A DNA stretch of 64,000 nt from Nostoc sp. NIES-3756 (GCF_001548375.1 NZ_AP017295.1:1178001-1242000), one strand, 5' to 3'; counted from the stretch's first letter, positions 49,706-57,925 are shown. Made by a program: numbers and translations. The notes: generated by a model from the letters alone, not told the origin.

Positions 49706-51367
49706 ATGGCCAGACTTGATTACTTTGCTCCTGGTGTCTATATCGAAGAAATTGACCGTGGGAGCCGACCGATTGAAGGTGTGAGTACGGCGATCGCAGG
49801 TTTTGTCGGTTTCACTGAAGATATTCGTGATGGGGCTGAATTATTCAAGCCCATGTTAGTGACCAATTGGACGCAATATCTCAACTATTTTGCTCGTCCT
49901 AATTCCGATGGCTTCACCGACTTTAACGCCTACTTACCTTTTGCTGTCTATGGCTACTTTATGAATGGTGGTGGTCGTTGCTGGGTAACTAGCATTGGTA
50001 CTCAGTTACCAGGCGCACCCAAGCCACCCACCCCAGAGCCAGCCACTCTCAGAATTACTGGTAGAGGTAATCGTCCAGCACTGCGGTTGACTTTACGCCC
50101 TGAACAAGCAGCAGGCGGCGCAGTCAATGTATTGATTATCGATGGTGGGCCGCGTGCTTTACCAGAAGGGACAGAAGGCGAAGCTCCTCCGAATACTGGT
50201 GAGTATTTTACTGTGCAGATTCGCCGTGGTGACGAGGTGCTTGAGCAGTACGAGAACTTAACCATGAACCGTGAAGCTCCTGCCCAAATTGCCACCTATG
50301 CAGTCACAGCTTTGCGAAACTCCATGTATATCATTGCAGAGGACGTTTCTCAAAGTGGACAACCCCTATCTCGTCGCCCGACGAATGGTCAATACGAACT
50401 AGCACCCCCCATTGTTCCTGCTTCAGTTGATAGATTGTACAGCGATTTGGAAGGTGTACGTGATGATCGTACAGGGGTTCGAGGGATTTTTGAAATTGAT
50501 GAAATCACCATGCTGGCTTGTCCTGATTTAATGCGGGCATATCAAGCAGATGTTTTGAACTTGGATCAAGTCCACGGCATCATGGAATTGATGATCAGTA
50601 TGTGCGAAGGTTCCGCCAGTGGTGATATTCCCAATCCACCCAACCGTATGGTGTTGCTTGATCCGCCTCCAGAATCTACCAAACCCCAGCAGGTAGTGGA
50701 ATGGTTAAATAGATTTAACCGCCGTTCCATGTTTGCCGCCCTGTATTATCCTTGGATTAAAGTTGCTAATCCACGCGATCGCGGTAATCCGATTCTTATA
50801 CCTCCCTGTGGTCACATGATGGGAGTTTGGGCGCGGACAGATGAAACCAGAGGTGTCTACAAAGCCCCCGCCAACGAAGTACCCAGAGGCGTAATTGGTT
50901 TAGGTTACGAAACCAACTTCCGCGAACAAGAACTACTAAACCCCTTGGGAATTAACTGTATTCGCACCTTCCCCAATCGTGGTATCCGCATTTGGGGTGC
51001 TAGAACCCTTGTTGAACCAGATAAAACTGAGTGGCGTTATATCAGTGTTCGACGTTTGATTAGTTATATCGAAAAATCCATTGAGTTAGGTACTCAGTGG
51101 GTAGTATTTGAACCCAACGACGAAGATTTATGGGCGCGTGTCAGACGCACCGTCAGTAACTTCCTAGAAAGAATTTGGCGGGAAGGTGCATTATTTGGCG
51201 CTAGCCCACAGCAAGCATTTTATGTGAAGTGTGATGAGGAACTTAACCCACCAGAAACCAGAATATTAGGTCGTTTATATATTGAAGTTGGAGTTTGTCC
51301 CGTCAGACCTGCGGAGTTTGTCATCTTCCGCGTTAGCCAATGGAATGGCATCGAAGATGAACAATAG
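49706..51367 (+). CDS. CIS contractile sheath protein
   Basis: A 553-residue protein of the phage tail sheath family. It starts YFAPGVYIEEIDRGSRPIEGVSTAIAGFVG, the typical N-terminal arm. The middle is beta-rich (about 110-260) and the core from 270 contains ITMLACPDLM, SMFAALYYPWIKV, VWARTDETRGVYKAPAN and GIRIWGARTL, ending in EVGVCPVRPAEFVIFRVSQW. Sheath subunits contract and drive the inner tube through a membrane. There is only one sheath gene here, while Afp-type clusters often have three. The tube gene follows after 56 bp. Confidence 0.96.
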   Translation: MARLDYFAPGVYIEEIDRGSRPIEGVSTAIAGFVGFTEDIRDGAELFKPMLVTNWTQYLNYFARPNSDGFTDFNAYLPFAVYGYFMNGGGRCWVTSIGTQLPGAPKPPTPEPATLRITGRGNRPALRLTLRPEQAAGGAVNVLIIDGGPRALPEGTEGEAPPNTGEYFTVQIRRGDEVLEQYENLTMNREAPAQIATYAVTALRNSMYIIAEDVSQSGQPLSRRPTNGQYELAPPIVPASVDRLYSDLEGVRDDRTGVRGIFEIDEITMLACPDLMRAYQADVLNLDQVHGIMELMISMCEGSASGDIPNPPNRMVLLDPPPESTKPQQVVEWLNRFNRRSMFAALYYPWIKVANPRDRGNPILIPPCGHMMGVWARTDETRGVYKAPANEVPRGVIGLGYETNFREQELLNPLGINCIRTFPNRGIRIWGARTLVEPDKTEWRYISVRRLISYIEKSIELGTQWVVFEPNDEDLWARVRRTVSNFLERIWREGALFGASPQQAFYVKCDEELNPPETRILGRLYIEVGVCPVRPAEFVIFRVSQWNGIEDEQ

Positions 51368-51423
51368 CAGAACCAATCTTGAACTTTCTTTATACCAGTT
51401 ATTGCACAGGAGGTTAAATCAGT

Positions 51424-51879
51424 ATGGCAGGTGAATTTTTAACAGCGTGTAAATTTTACTTTGAAGCTGATGGAATTACTGATAAATTCATCAAAGAGAT
51501 TAGTGGATTAGGAGTTGAAAGCACACCAGCACAAGATGTTCACGGTTCATCTAAGTCTGGTAAAATCATGCGTCAAGCTACACCGACAGTTGTAAAATTT
51601 ACAAATATTACATTGAAGGTGATAGCTACTGATGATGTAGACCTGTACCAATGGTATCAAAAATGTAACGAAGATATGGGAGATCCCAGACAGTGGGCGC
51701 AAAACCGTAAAACTGGCTCAGTAGTCGCATACGACCAGCAAGGCAGTGAAAAAGCACGATGGAACATTGTTAACTGTTATCCCTGTAAATATACTGGCCC
51801 TACTTTAACTGCATCTGGTGGAGATATGGCTAATGAAACTATTGAATTAGTTCACGAAGGCGTTAAACGTGTCAAATAA
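51424..51879 (+). CDS. CIS inner tube protein (gp19-like), copy 2
   Basis: A 151-residue tube protein (FLTACKFYFEADGITDKFIKEISGL; YQWYQKCNEDMG; IELVHEGVKRVK). A consensus AGGAGG lies 10 nt before the ATG, the strongest ribosome site in the cluster, as expected for the most abundant tube subunit. It lies between the sheath gene and a further tube gene. Its sequence is clearly different from the other two tube proteins, so these are old paralogs with separate places in the particle. Confidence 0.92.
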   Translation: MAGEFLTACKFYFEADGITDKFIKEISGLGVESTPAQDVHGSSKSGKIMRQATPTVVKFTNITLKVIATDDVDLYQWYQKCNEDMGDPRQWAQNRKTGSVVAYDQQGSEKARWNIVNCYPCKYTGPTLTASGGDMANETIELVHEGVKRVK

Positions 51880-51901
51880 TTAGTTTTAGCAGCAATTAAC
51901 A

Positions 51902-52393
51902 GTGCCACAAACAGCAGGTCAAGTTCCAGAAATTCTCACAGCCCATAGGTTCTACTTAGCTTTGACACTAGACGGTCAGCAAGATAACGTTGATGGTTTC
52001 TTTTTAGAGTGTCAAGGCTTTAAAAGAACTCAAGATGCTATTGAAATTGCTGAAGTTACCGCCAATAAATGGGGTAAATCAGATAAAGGTCAAGTCGTCA
52101 GAACTAAAATTCCCGGAAATATTAAGAGTGGTAATATCACTCTCAAGAGAGGTATTACCAACTCTCAAACTATCTGGAAATGGTTTGAAGCCGTTCAAGA
52201 AGGCAAATGGGCCCAACAACGCAAAAATGCCTCTTTGAGTATCTATGACCAAGCAGGCGTAGAACAAGCAAGATTTGAATTAGCTGGTGCTTGGCCTGCT
52301 AGTTATAAAATTGCCGATGTCAATGCTCGCAGTGGCGACATAGAAATCGAAGAAGTCGAAGTTGCTTTCGAGGAATTTAAGAGGGTGAAGTAG
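51902..52393 (+). CDS. CIS inner tube protein (gp19-like), copy 3
   Basis: A 163-residue tube protein starting at GTG 51902 (22 bp after the previous gene). Motifs: FYLALTLDGQQDNVDGFFLECQGF, GNITLKRGIT, IWKWFEAVQ, VEVAFEEFKRVK. It is closer in pattern to the tube protein at 29381 (LKRGIT, WKW) than to its direct neighbour. No clear Shine-Dalgarno sequence is visible, so translation may depend on coupling with the upstream gene. Confidence 0.92.
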   Translation: MPQTAGQVPEILTAHRFYLALTLDGQQDNVDGFFLECQGFKRTQDAIEIAEVTANKWGKSDKGQVVRTKIPGNIKSGNITLKRGITNSQTIWKWFEAVQEGKWAQQRKNASLSIYDQAGVEQARFELAGAWPASYKIADVNARSGDIEIEEVEVAFEEFKRVK

Positions 52394-52394
52394 T

Positions 52395-52510
52395 CATTAG
52401 TCATTAGTCCATAGTCAACCGTCCATAGTTTTTCTCCCTTTCCCCTCCTCGGAGGGGCTAGGGGTGAGTTTCTCCCTCATCTCCCTCATCTCCCTCATCT
52501 CCCTCATCTC
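52395..52510. repeat. Composite intergenic repeat, copy B
   Basis: It repeats, in direct orientation, the order of elements at 38691: TTAGTCA heptamers, GTCCATAG, CCCCTCC-GGAGGGG hairpin, CTAGGGGTGAG, TTTCTCCCTCATC runs. It separates the tube genes from the chaperone-like genes. Confidence 0.7.
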
Positions 52511-52524
52511 CCCACTCCCAAACT

Positions 52525-52875
52525 ATGTTCCCCACAGAATTTGAATTTACACTTCCCAAAGGTTATCTTGACTCAGAAGGTAATCTTCACCGCCAGGGTG
52601 TCATGCGTTTATCAACGGCTATAGATGAGATTGCACCTTTGCGCGATCCTCGTGTTAAGGCTAATCCTGCTTATGCCACAATCATTATCTTGTCGCGTGT
52701 AATTACTCGCTTAGGTGCTTTATCTGAAGTAAGTCCGGCTATTGTAGAAAACTTTTTTGCCCAAGATTTAAACTATCTCCAAGACTTTTATCGTCATATC
52801 AACGGTTTAGAAGGTGAAACCTCTTTACCACAGGAAAAAGGTGTTTCCTCTGAAGAGTTAGTAGTAAGAACTTAA
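52525..52875 (+). CDS. Phage tail assembly chaperone-like protein, copy 1
   Basis: A 116-residue protein. FEFTLPKGYLDSEGNLHRQGVMRLSTAIDEI, RDPRVKANPAYATIIILSRVITRLG and LNYLQDFYRHIN align over their whole length with the next gene. Such proteins are found in CIS and phage clusters next to tube genes and are proposed tail assembly chaperones. The last five codons and the stop lie within a dispersed palindrome (52861-52908), so the present C terminus was probably set by the repeat. The paralog ends in a different, cysteine-containing tail. Confidence 0.82.
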   Translation: MFPTEFEFTLPKGYLDSEGNLHRQGVMRLSTAIDEIAPLRDPRVKANPAYATIIILSRVITRLGALSEVSPAIVENFFAQDLNYLQDFYRHINGLEGETSLPQEKGVSSEELVVRT

Positions 52876-52908
52876 GTTCTTCTTTGAGGACTAAAGTCCT
52901 TACTACTA
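52861..52908. repeat. Dispersed palindrome overlapping a CIS gene end
   Basis: GTAGTAAGAACTT...AAGTCCTTACTAC with one arm mismatch; inside are two smaller palindromes (GAACTTAAGTTC and GGACTAAAGTCC). It supplies the last codons and TAA stop of the preceding gene. It matches the outer shell of the element at 20720. Confidence 0.75.
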
Positions 52909-52953
52909 ACCTTGCACTGCTCATATTTATGAATTTTGCCGCCGACGCTATCT

Positions 52954-53337
52954 ATGTCTCGTAAACAGGATCATCTATATACAGAATTTGACTTTACTCT
53001 TCCGCGAGGTTTGATTGATAGCCAAAACCGTGTACATCGTCATGGCAAAATGCGTTTAGCCACTGCCAAAGATGAAATTTTGGTACAGAAAGAACGCAAA
53101 GTACAAGAAACTCCTGCTTACGGTGCTTTAGTGATGTTATCTCGGGTCATCACACGTTTAGGGAGTTTTAACACTGTTAGTCCTGATATCCTTGAAGGTT
53201 TGCTATTACATGATATTGCCTATTTAAGAGAGTTTTATAATCGAATTAATCAGCAAGGTAATACACATATTCCTGCTCAGTGTCCTCACTGTAAGACTCA
53301 GTTTTCTGTAGAGCTAGAACTGGCGGAAAAGTCATAA
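52954..53337 (+). CDS. Phage tail assembly chaperone-like protein, copy 2, with CxxC tail
   Basis: I choose ATG 52954 (MSRKQDHLYTEFDF); the six codons upstream need a TTG start. The 127-residue product is a paralog of the previous gene: FTLPRGLIDSQNRVHRHGKMRL, TPAYGALVMLSRVITRLG, IAYLREFYNRIN. It ends with QCPHCKTQFSVELEL, a CxxC zinc-ribbon half that the first copy lacks. The stop codon overlaps the next small gene (ATAA). A role as a tube/sheath assembly chaperone is inferred from the family and position. Confidence 0.82.
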   Translation: MSRKQDHLYTEFDFTLPRGLIDSQNRVHRHGKMRLATAKDEILVQKERKVQETPAYGALVMLSRVITRLGSFNTVSPDILEGLLLHDIAYLREFYNRINQQGNTHIPAQCPHCKTQFSVELELAEKS

Positions 53338-53483
53338 GCTACCCCTCAGATACTTTGTATGAGGAGGTAGCTTTTATTGCTTATCATTTTCATTGGTCAC
53401 AAGATGATATTTTAAATTTAGAACACAGTTACCGTCAGCGATGGGTAACAGAAATTAATAAAATTAACGAAAAATTAATATGA
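53334..53483 (+). CDS. DUF6760-like small CIS protein, 49 codons, possible ATA start
   Basis: The gap between two CIS genes is fully coding in one frame. After a start-like position comes SYPSDTLYEEVAFIAYHFHW, with SQDDILNLEHSYRQRW and VTEINKINEKLI following. This is the pattern I know from the DUF6760 family, short proteins of about 50-60 residues in CIS clusters. The natural start position, overlapping the previous stop, reads ATA (53334-53336) where ATG would be expected. The next in-frame candidate is TTG at 53355. The stop TGA overlaps the ATG of the FHA gene (53480). The frame is too short for usual gene callers. Confidence 0.75.
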   Translation: MSYPSDTLYEEVAFIAYHFHWSQDDILNLEHSYRQRWVTEINKINEKLI

Positions 53484-55504
53484 AAGTCAAAATCAATTTT
53501 TTACCAACACAAAATGAGATAAATGAACTCGATTTAGTAGTAGCAACTACGCCAAAAGGAGAGTGTATAATAGGGCGTTCTCCTGATTGTGATTTACCTT
53601 TAGAAAGCCCAGATGTTAGTCGGATTCATGGTAAGTTTTTTGTACAGGCAGGTAATTACTATTACTGCGACACTGGTAGTAGAAATGGATCGATTATTAA
53701 TAATAAATTAGCTGAAAAAAATCAGCCATATCTTTTAAAGCATGGTGATTCTATCCAAATCGGAGATTACATCCTGACGATGGAAGAAATTAAACCTGTG
53801 GCTGAACAAATGCCAGAAACAGTATTTAGGGTAATAGATCCTGCACTGTTTTCTAGACCGATATCTGAAAATTTTGGTGTTGCTGGCGTTACCAATAAAG
53901 CATCAGAGGTAGTTGCTGAATCTACACCAGAAGTTATTAGTCAAACTCAAGAGGAAGTTGCAGTCTGTGAAGTTCCTGCAAGCGTTGATGCTGCCCCCTC
54001 AGAAAACCAAGAGATAATCACAGCGTCTGAAAGTCCCATTTTAGAAGAAAGAACTTTTGTTCAACCACAAGATATTCTTACTAAAGAAGAACCAGAGACA
54101 GTTGAGAGTGATGAAAATCTAGATTTCAACACTGCGATCGCAGAAGAAAGAACCTTTGTACAGCCTCGTGATCTAGTCCAAACATCGCCATCAGTCAATG
54201 ATTTATCTACAAGCGATGATAGTCAAGATATAGATTTATGTACACCAATTTTACAAGAATACACAACTGTACAACCACGCGACATAGTTATTCAGCCATC
54301 GTTAACTATTAGTTCTGAAGAAATTGATTTAGATACACCAATTTTACAAGAATACACAACTGTACAGCCTCGTGATGTAGGTCTTCCAGCTTCGCTAAAG
54401 GATAGTGATGATGTAGATTTAGAAGTGTCTGATGATGGTAGTGGAGAAACCTCAGAAGTTATTACAGAAGATACTTCCACTCAGATAGAAGATTCTGCTA
54501 TTCAGGCAATAGAAGAATCTATATCTACAGATGAAATAAATGAAGAAGCAATAACAGCAGATGTCACTTCTAATATAAAAACTGTAGAACCAGAAGTAAA
54601 TATTTCTACCGCAGAAATAACAGAGGAAGCTACAACATCAGACCTGACTTCTACCGCAGAGGATTTAGAAATAGCAGAGGCTATATCTACAACGGAAGTA
54701 GATGAAGAACCAACGGCAGATTTTACTTCTAACTTAGAAAATGTAGAACCAGAAATAACAGAGGAAGTTACAACACAAGACCTTACTTCTACCGCAGAGG
54801 ATTTAGAAACAGCAGAGGCTGTATCTACAACGGAAGTAGATGAAAGCTTAGAGACTTTAGAACCAGAAATAACAGAGGAAGTTACAACACCAGACCTTAC
54901 TTCTAGCGCAGAAGATTTAGCAATAGCAGAGCCTATATCTTCAACGGAAGTAGATGAAAGCTTAGAAACTTTAGAACCAGAAGCAAATATTTTAACACCA
55001 GAAGTTAGCGATGCAGATGAGTTAGTTGAGCAAACACCTGAAGAAGTTGTAGAAACCGAAGAAGTCTTTGCTGTTGACAATTTAGAAACAGATAGTGAGA
55101 GTGAACCAAGCCAGATGACAATTCAAAAAAATATAGTTCTCATTGCCCATGAAAGCAAAAAATCAGAAATAGCTGAATTGGTTGCTCACAATCAAGAATT
55201 TTTCTCTCACAGTCTAACAATTAGCTGGCCATCTGTCAGCGAAGTTTTAAAGCAGCAAGCTGGTATTAACGTGAGTGAAGAAATTCCCTCACCAACATCT
55301 GGAGGTTATCAAAAAATTAATTCTCTGCTTAATTCTGGAGATGTGTCAGCAGTTATTTTCTTAAGAGATTTCTTAACACCTGCACCTAGTCCAACTAATG
55401 AGGAAACTTTATTAAGAATGTGTAATATCAATCAGGTGTTAGTAGCCACTAATTTGACAACAGCAGAGGCGATCGTGCATTATCTGAAACATACCAAAAA
55501 TTGA
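53480..55504 (+). CDS. FHA-domain protein with acidic repeats and degenerate methylglyoxal synthase-like domain
   Basis: A 674-residue protein. Residues 25-100 form an FHA domain with all phosphothreonine-binding residues (GRS at 32-34, SRIH at 47-50, SRNG at 67-70). An acidic Glu/Thr/Val linker follows with TFVQP or TTVQPRD motifs (T192, T225, T262/263, T293/294) and longer imperfect repeats (EITEEVTT, LTSTAEDL) up to about 540. The end (546-674) resembles methylglyoxal synthase: VLIAHESKK, SGGYQKI, FLRDFLTP, VLVATNLTTAEA. Against E. coli MgsA, H19 and D91 are kept (H557, D630), while D71, H98 and D101 are replaced by Y610, S637 and N640. It is unlikely to be an active synthase. It ends the right CIS operon. 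Confidence 0.88.
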   Translation: MKVKINFLPTQNEINELDLVVATTPKGECIIGRSPDCDLPLESPDVSRIHGKFFVQAGNYYYCDTGSRNGSIINNKLAEKNQPYLLKHGDSIQIGDYILTMEEIKPVAEQMPETVFRVIDPALFSRPISENFGVAGVTNKASEVVAESTPEVISQTQEEVAVCEVPASVDAAPSENQEIITASESPILEERTFVQPQDILTKEEPETVESDENLDFNTAIAEERTFVQPRDLVQTSPSVNDLSTSDDSQDIDLCTPILQEYTTVQPRDIVIQPSLTISSEEIDLDTPILQEYTTVQPRDVGLPASLKDSDDVDLEVSDDGSGETSEVITEDTSTQIEDSAIQAIEESISTDEINEEAITADVTSNIKTVEPEVNISTAEITEEATTSDLTSTAEDLEIAEAISTTEVDEEPTADFTSNLENVEPEITEEVTTQDLTSTAEDLETAEAVSTTEVDESLETLEPEITEEVTTPDLTSSAEDLAIAEPISSTEVDESLETLEPEANILTPEVSDADELVEQTPEEVVETEEVFAVDNLETDSESEPSQMTIQKNIVLIAHESKKSEIAELVAHNQEFFSHSLTISWPSVSEVLKQQAGINVSEEIPSPTSGGYQKINSLLNSGDVSAVIFLRDFLTPAPSPTNEETLLRMCNINQVLVATNLTTAEAIVHYLKHTKN

Positions 55505-55533
55505 TATAAAGCACATATTTGATTGATGAAATA

Positions 55534-55574
55534 TAAGTAAGGCATGTTAGCATCAGTGTAACGCGCCTTACTTA
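55534..55574. terminator. Inverted repeat between convergent genes
   Basis: Perfect 10-bp arms TAAGTAAGGC / GCCTTACTTA enclose 21 nt. It lies 30 bp after the FHA gene and 62 bp before the end of the leftward Ig-TM gene. No T-run follows, so the terminator role is tentative. Confidence 0.4.
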
Positions 55575-55635
55575 AAGCTTTCGATAAGTTATGGCTGACG
55601 CTTAACAGTATTACCAACGCCTACTAAAATTAATT

Positions 55636-57912
55636 CTAAAATCTAGGAACAGGTGTTGCTTCAGGTACAACAGGGATAGTAGGAGTAGGAGTAGGTGGAG
55701 GTGGTGTGATAACTGCGATCGCAAATGCTTTTTCTTGTGGCGGTTGTTTACCTGATTTATCAGTAACTTGTAATTTAATTTGCGATGGGAAAGCCTGATT
55801 AACTAAAAGTTGTTGTGAACCCACTGGCTGCACGTTACCAATAATGGGGTCAAGCTTGACTTGAATATCTTCTCCTTCTACTCGCCAAGATAAAGTGGCT
55901 GTTGTTCCTTCTTTTAACTCTTGATTGGGTTGGTCGCTACCGTTAATTGTGAAAGAGACAATTCTAAAAGGTTTTGGCAATATCTCAATAGCTGATTCCG
56001 TTTTCTTAGCACTATTTTTGTTACTGCCGTTATTAGACAAAGCTGTAATTAAAAAAGTATATTTTCCAGCTTTTAGTGCAGGTATAGAGATATTATTACA
56101 CTGTAGCTGTTGATTTTCTATTTCTTTGCATTGGTTTTGCAGTTTAGGATCAGCGATCGCACCTTGATTAAATTTATAAATAAACGGTTGACTTAGCAAT
56201 GTGCCGTCTTCTGCATTTCCAGTTATGCGTACTTCTCTTAACAATAAAGAGTTACCAACTTTCCAACTTAAATTAATTGGGTCGCCTTTTCTATACTGGG
56301 TTTTATCTGTCTTAAAATCTAAAACTTGAGCTATTGGTTTCTCAGTGATTTCAACTTGAAATGGCTGAGCTTCCGTTTGTGCAAGTCGGGAAAATAACGG
56401 CGCACCTTGACGATAAAATCCTTTCAATTCAAAATTATATTTTCCTTGAGCTTTTATCCCTGTTTTCACATTATTACAAATCAGTTCCTTTCTTTGTTGT
56501 ACTACACAAGGAGGTGTTGTATTCGCATCGCTCTTACCTAATTCTTCGGGAATCCCGTTACTAAAATCATATATCTTCGGTTCGATTGGTTGTTGACCTT
56601 TAATATTTAACTCTAATCTTTTTAACTGTGGATAGTTTTCAACCTTCCACCCTAAAGTTACCTCTTGTCCTTCCACAAGTTGGGAGCTATTAGCTGCGAA
56701 ATCTTCTAATCTTGCTGGGTCTGGGTGTAACAATCGCCAAACGATAAATCCTATACCTCCCAATAAACCCAAACCGATTAAAATTAATAGTAACAGTTGC
56801 CACAAAGGACGGGGTTTCCAGACAAAACTAAGTTGAGGTAGTGTATTAGATATAGGAAAATTTTCTTTGTCTTGAATGTTGAGTTGGAAGTTAATTACTA
56901 ACCCCCCACCCAACCAAGGTCTACGCCACCAAGGTTTAGGTTTAACCAGCAAATTAGTGATAGAATTTTTAGTAGGTAATAATCTAATTTCATGAGGCTG
57001 AAATTGATAAGTATATAGTTGTTCTTCATCCCGACTTACTAAGTTGAATGTCAATTCACGGACTACATTTCCTTGGTTAGCTAATGATAATTCATACTTG
57101 GCAGGACTACGACTGACTTGTGCCAGAAGGGTCTGGACATTCGCATCTAAACGATAAATTGTGGGGATTTGGATATAAACTAAATCTAACAGCACCAAGT
57201 CAGGAGAGTTTTCTGAATATAAGCGAATAGTTGGGGAATAAATCCCTGCTAATGTGTCTCCTGGTGGGTGGAATGTTAGTAAGATTTGACCCTGAGAATT
57301 AGGGTTGAGTCCCAGCGCAGATACTTCCGATAATCCTAACCCTTCTACCCCAGTTGTAGGATAAGTGATGGTAAACCAATCTTCGTCTAAATCTGGGCAA
57401 GTGAGGCGAAAACGGTCTACGCGGTTAGTGCGGTTTTCTACTATTACTTGTACAGGTAAAGAAGATTCATTATTATTAAACAGCAGAGGTTTATTAGCAT
57501 TACTGCTAGGCTTAATTGAGAAAGTGGGATCATTTACCCTAACTACTGTTTGTTCTTGGAGCAGAACTTTTAGTTGTAGAGGAACGTTAATAGGAGTATC
57601 TTCAGGATAATGTACAGGAGCGTCTACGACTAAAGTATAGTCATAGGTTCCTGGTAAAGCATCTACAGGAATTGGTAAATCAAATTTAATTTCATCACTA
57701 GCTTGTTGGGGGTCTATAGCTAAACTTGCTTGAGGAGGACTAGACCAGCCTGTGAGATTTTTAAATTCGTCACCATAAATAAAAGTTAAATTAATAACAG
57801 CACTCTGGTTTCCTCGATTAAAAACCACAATATAAAGTTCAATAGTCTCTCCTGATCTACCTAATTGCAGACCAGATGGCTTAACAATAATTTGTAATGG
57901 ACTAGCTTGCAT
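55636..57912 (-). CDS. Ig-like repeat membrane protein (CIS-linked anchor candidate)
   Basis: I place the start at ATG 57912 (MQASPLQIIV), with GAGGG just upstream and 13 bp after the stop of the previous gene; a longer frame overlaps that gene. The protein has 758 residues. Three Ig/CARDB-like domains cover 1-365 (SGLQLGRSGETIELYIVVFNRG; VNDPTFSIKP; VSRSPAKYELSLANQGNV). A transmembrane helix (about 371-393, rich in Leu/Ile/Gly) follows, and three more Ig-like domains lie beyond it (EGQEVTLGWKVEN type). The tail is Pro/Thr-rich. Large ectodomains on both sides of the helix suit a scaffold. It is coupled to the WD40 gene. Confidence 0.85.
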   Translation of the reverse strand: MQASPLQIIVKPSGLQLGRSGETIELYIVVFNRGNQSAVINLTFIYGDEFKNLTGWSSPPQASLAIDPQQASDEIKFDLPIPVDALPGTYDYTLVVDAPVHYPEDTPINVPLQLKVLLQEQTVVRVNDPTFSIKPSSNANKPLLFNNNESSLPVQVIVENRTNRVDRFRLTCPDLDEDWFTITYPTTGVEGLGLSEVSALGLNPNSQGQILLTFHPPGDTLAGIYSPTIRLYSENSPDLVLLDLVYIQIPTIYRLDANVQTLLAQVSRSPAKYELSLANQGNVVRELTFNLVSRDEEQLYTYQFQPHEIRLLPTKNSITNLLVKPKPWWRRPWLGGGLVINFQLNIQDKENFPISNTLPQLSFVWKPRPLWQLLLLILIGLGLLGGIGFIVWRLLHPDPARLEDFAANSSQLVEGQEVTLGWKVENYPQLKRLELNIKGQQPIEPKIYDFSNGIPEELGKSDANTTPPCVVQQRKELICNNVKTGIKAQGKYNFELKGFYRQGAPLFSRLAQTEAQPFQVEITEKPIAQVLDFKTDKTQYRKGDPINLSWKVGNSLLLREVRITGNAEDGTLLSQPFIYKFNQGAIADPKLQNQCKEIENQQLQCNNISIPALKAGKYTFLITALSNNGSNKNSAKKTESAIEILPKPFRIVSFTINGSDQPNQELKEGTTATLSWRVEGEDIQVKLDPIIGNVQPVGSQQLLVNQAFPSQIKLQVTDKSGKQPPQEKAFAIAVITPPPPTPTPTIPVVPEATPVPRF

Positions 57913-57925
57913 ACCCTCAAATTCC

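Noticed and set aside
54502..55080. 192-codon leftward Ser/Val-rich frame
   Set aside because: Complement of the acidic repeat region of the FHA gene; open only because of the biased codons.
53480..55504. Active methylglyoxal synthase in the FHA protein
   Set aside because: Three of the key residues (D71, H98 and D101 equivalents) are replaced, so only the fold is claimed.
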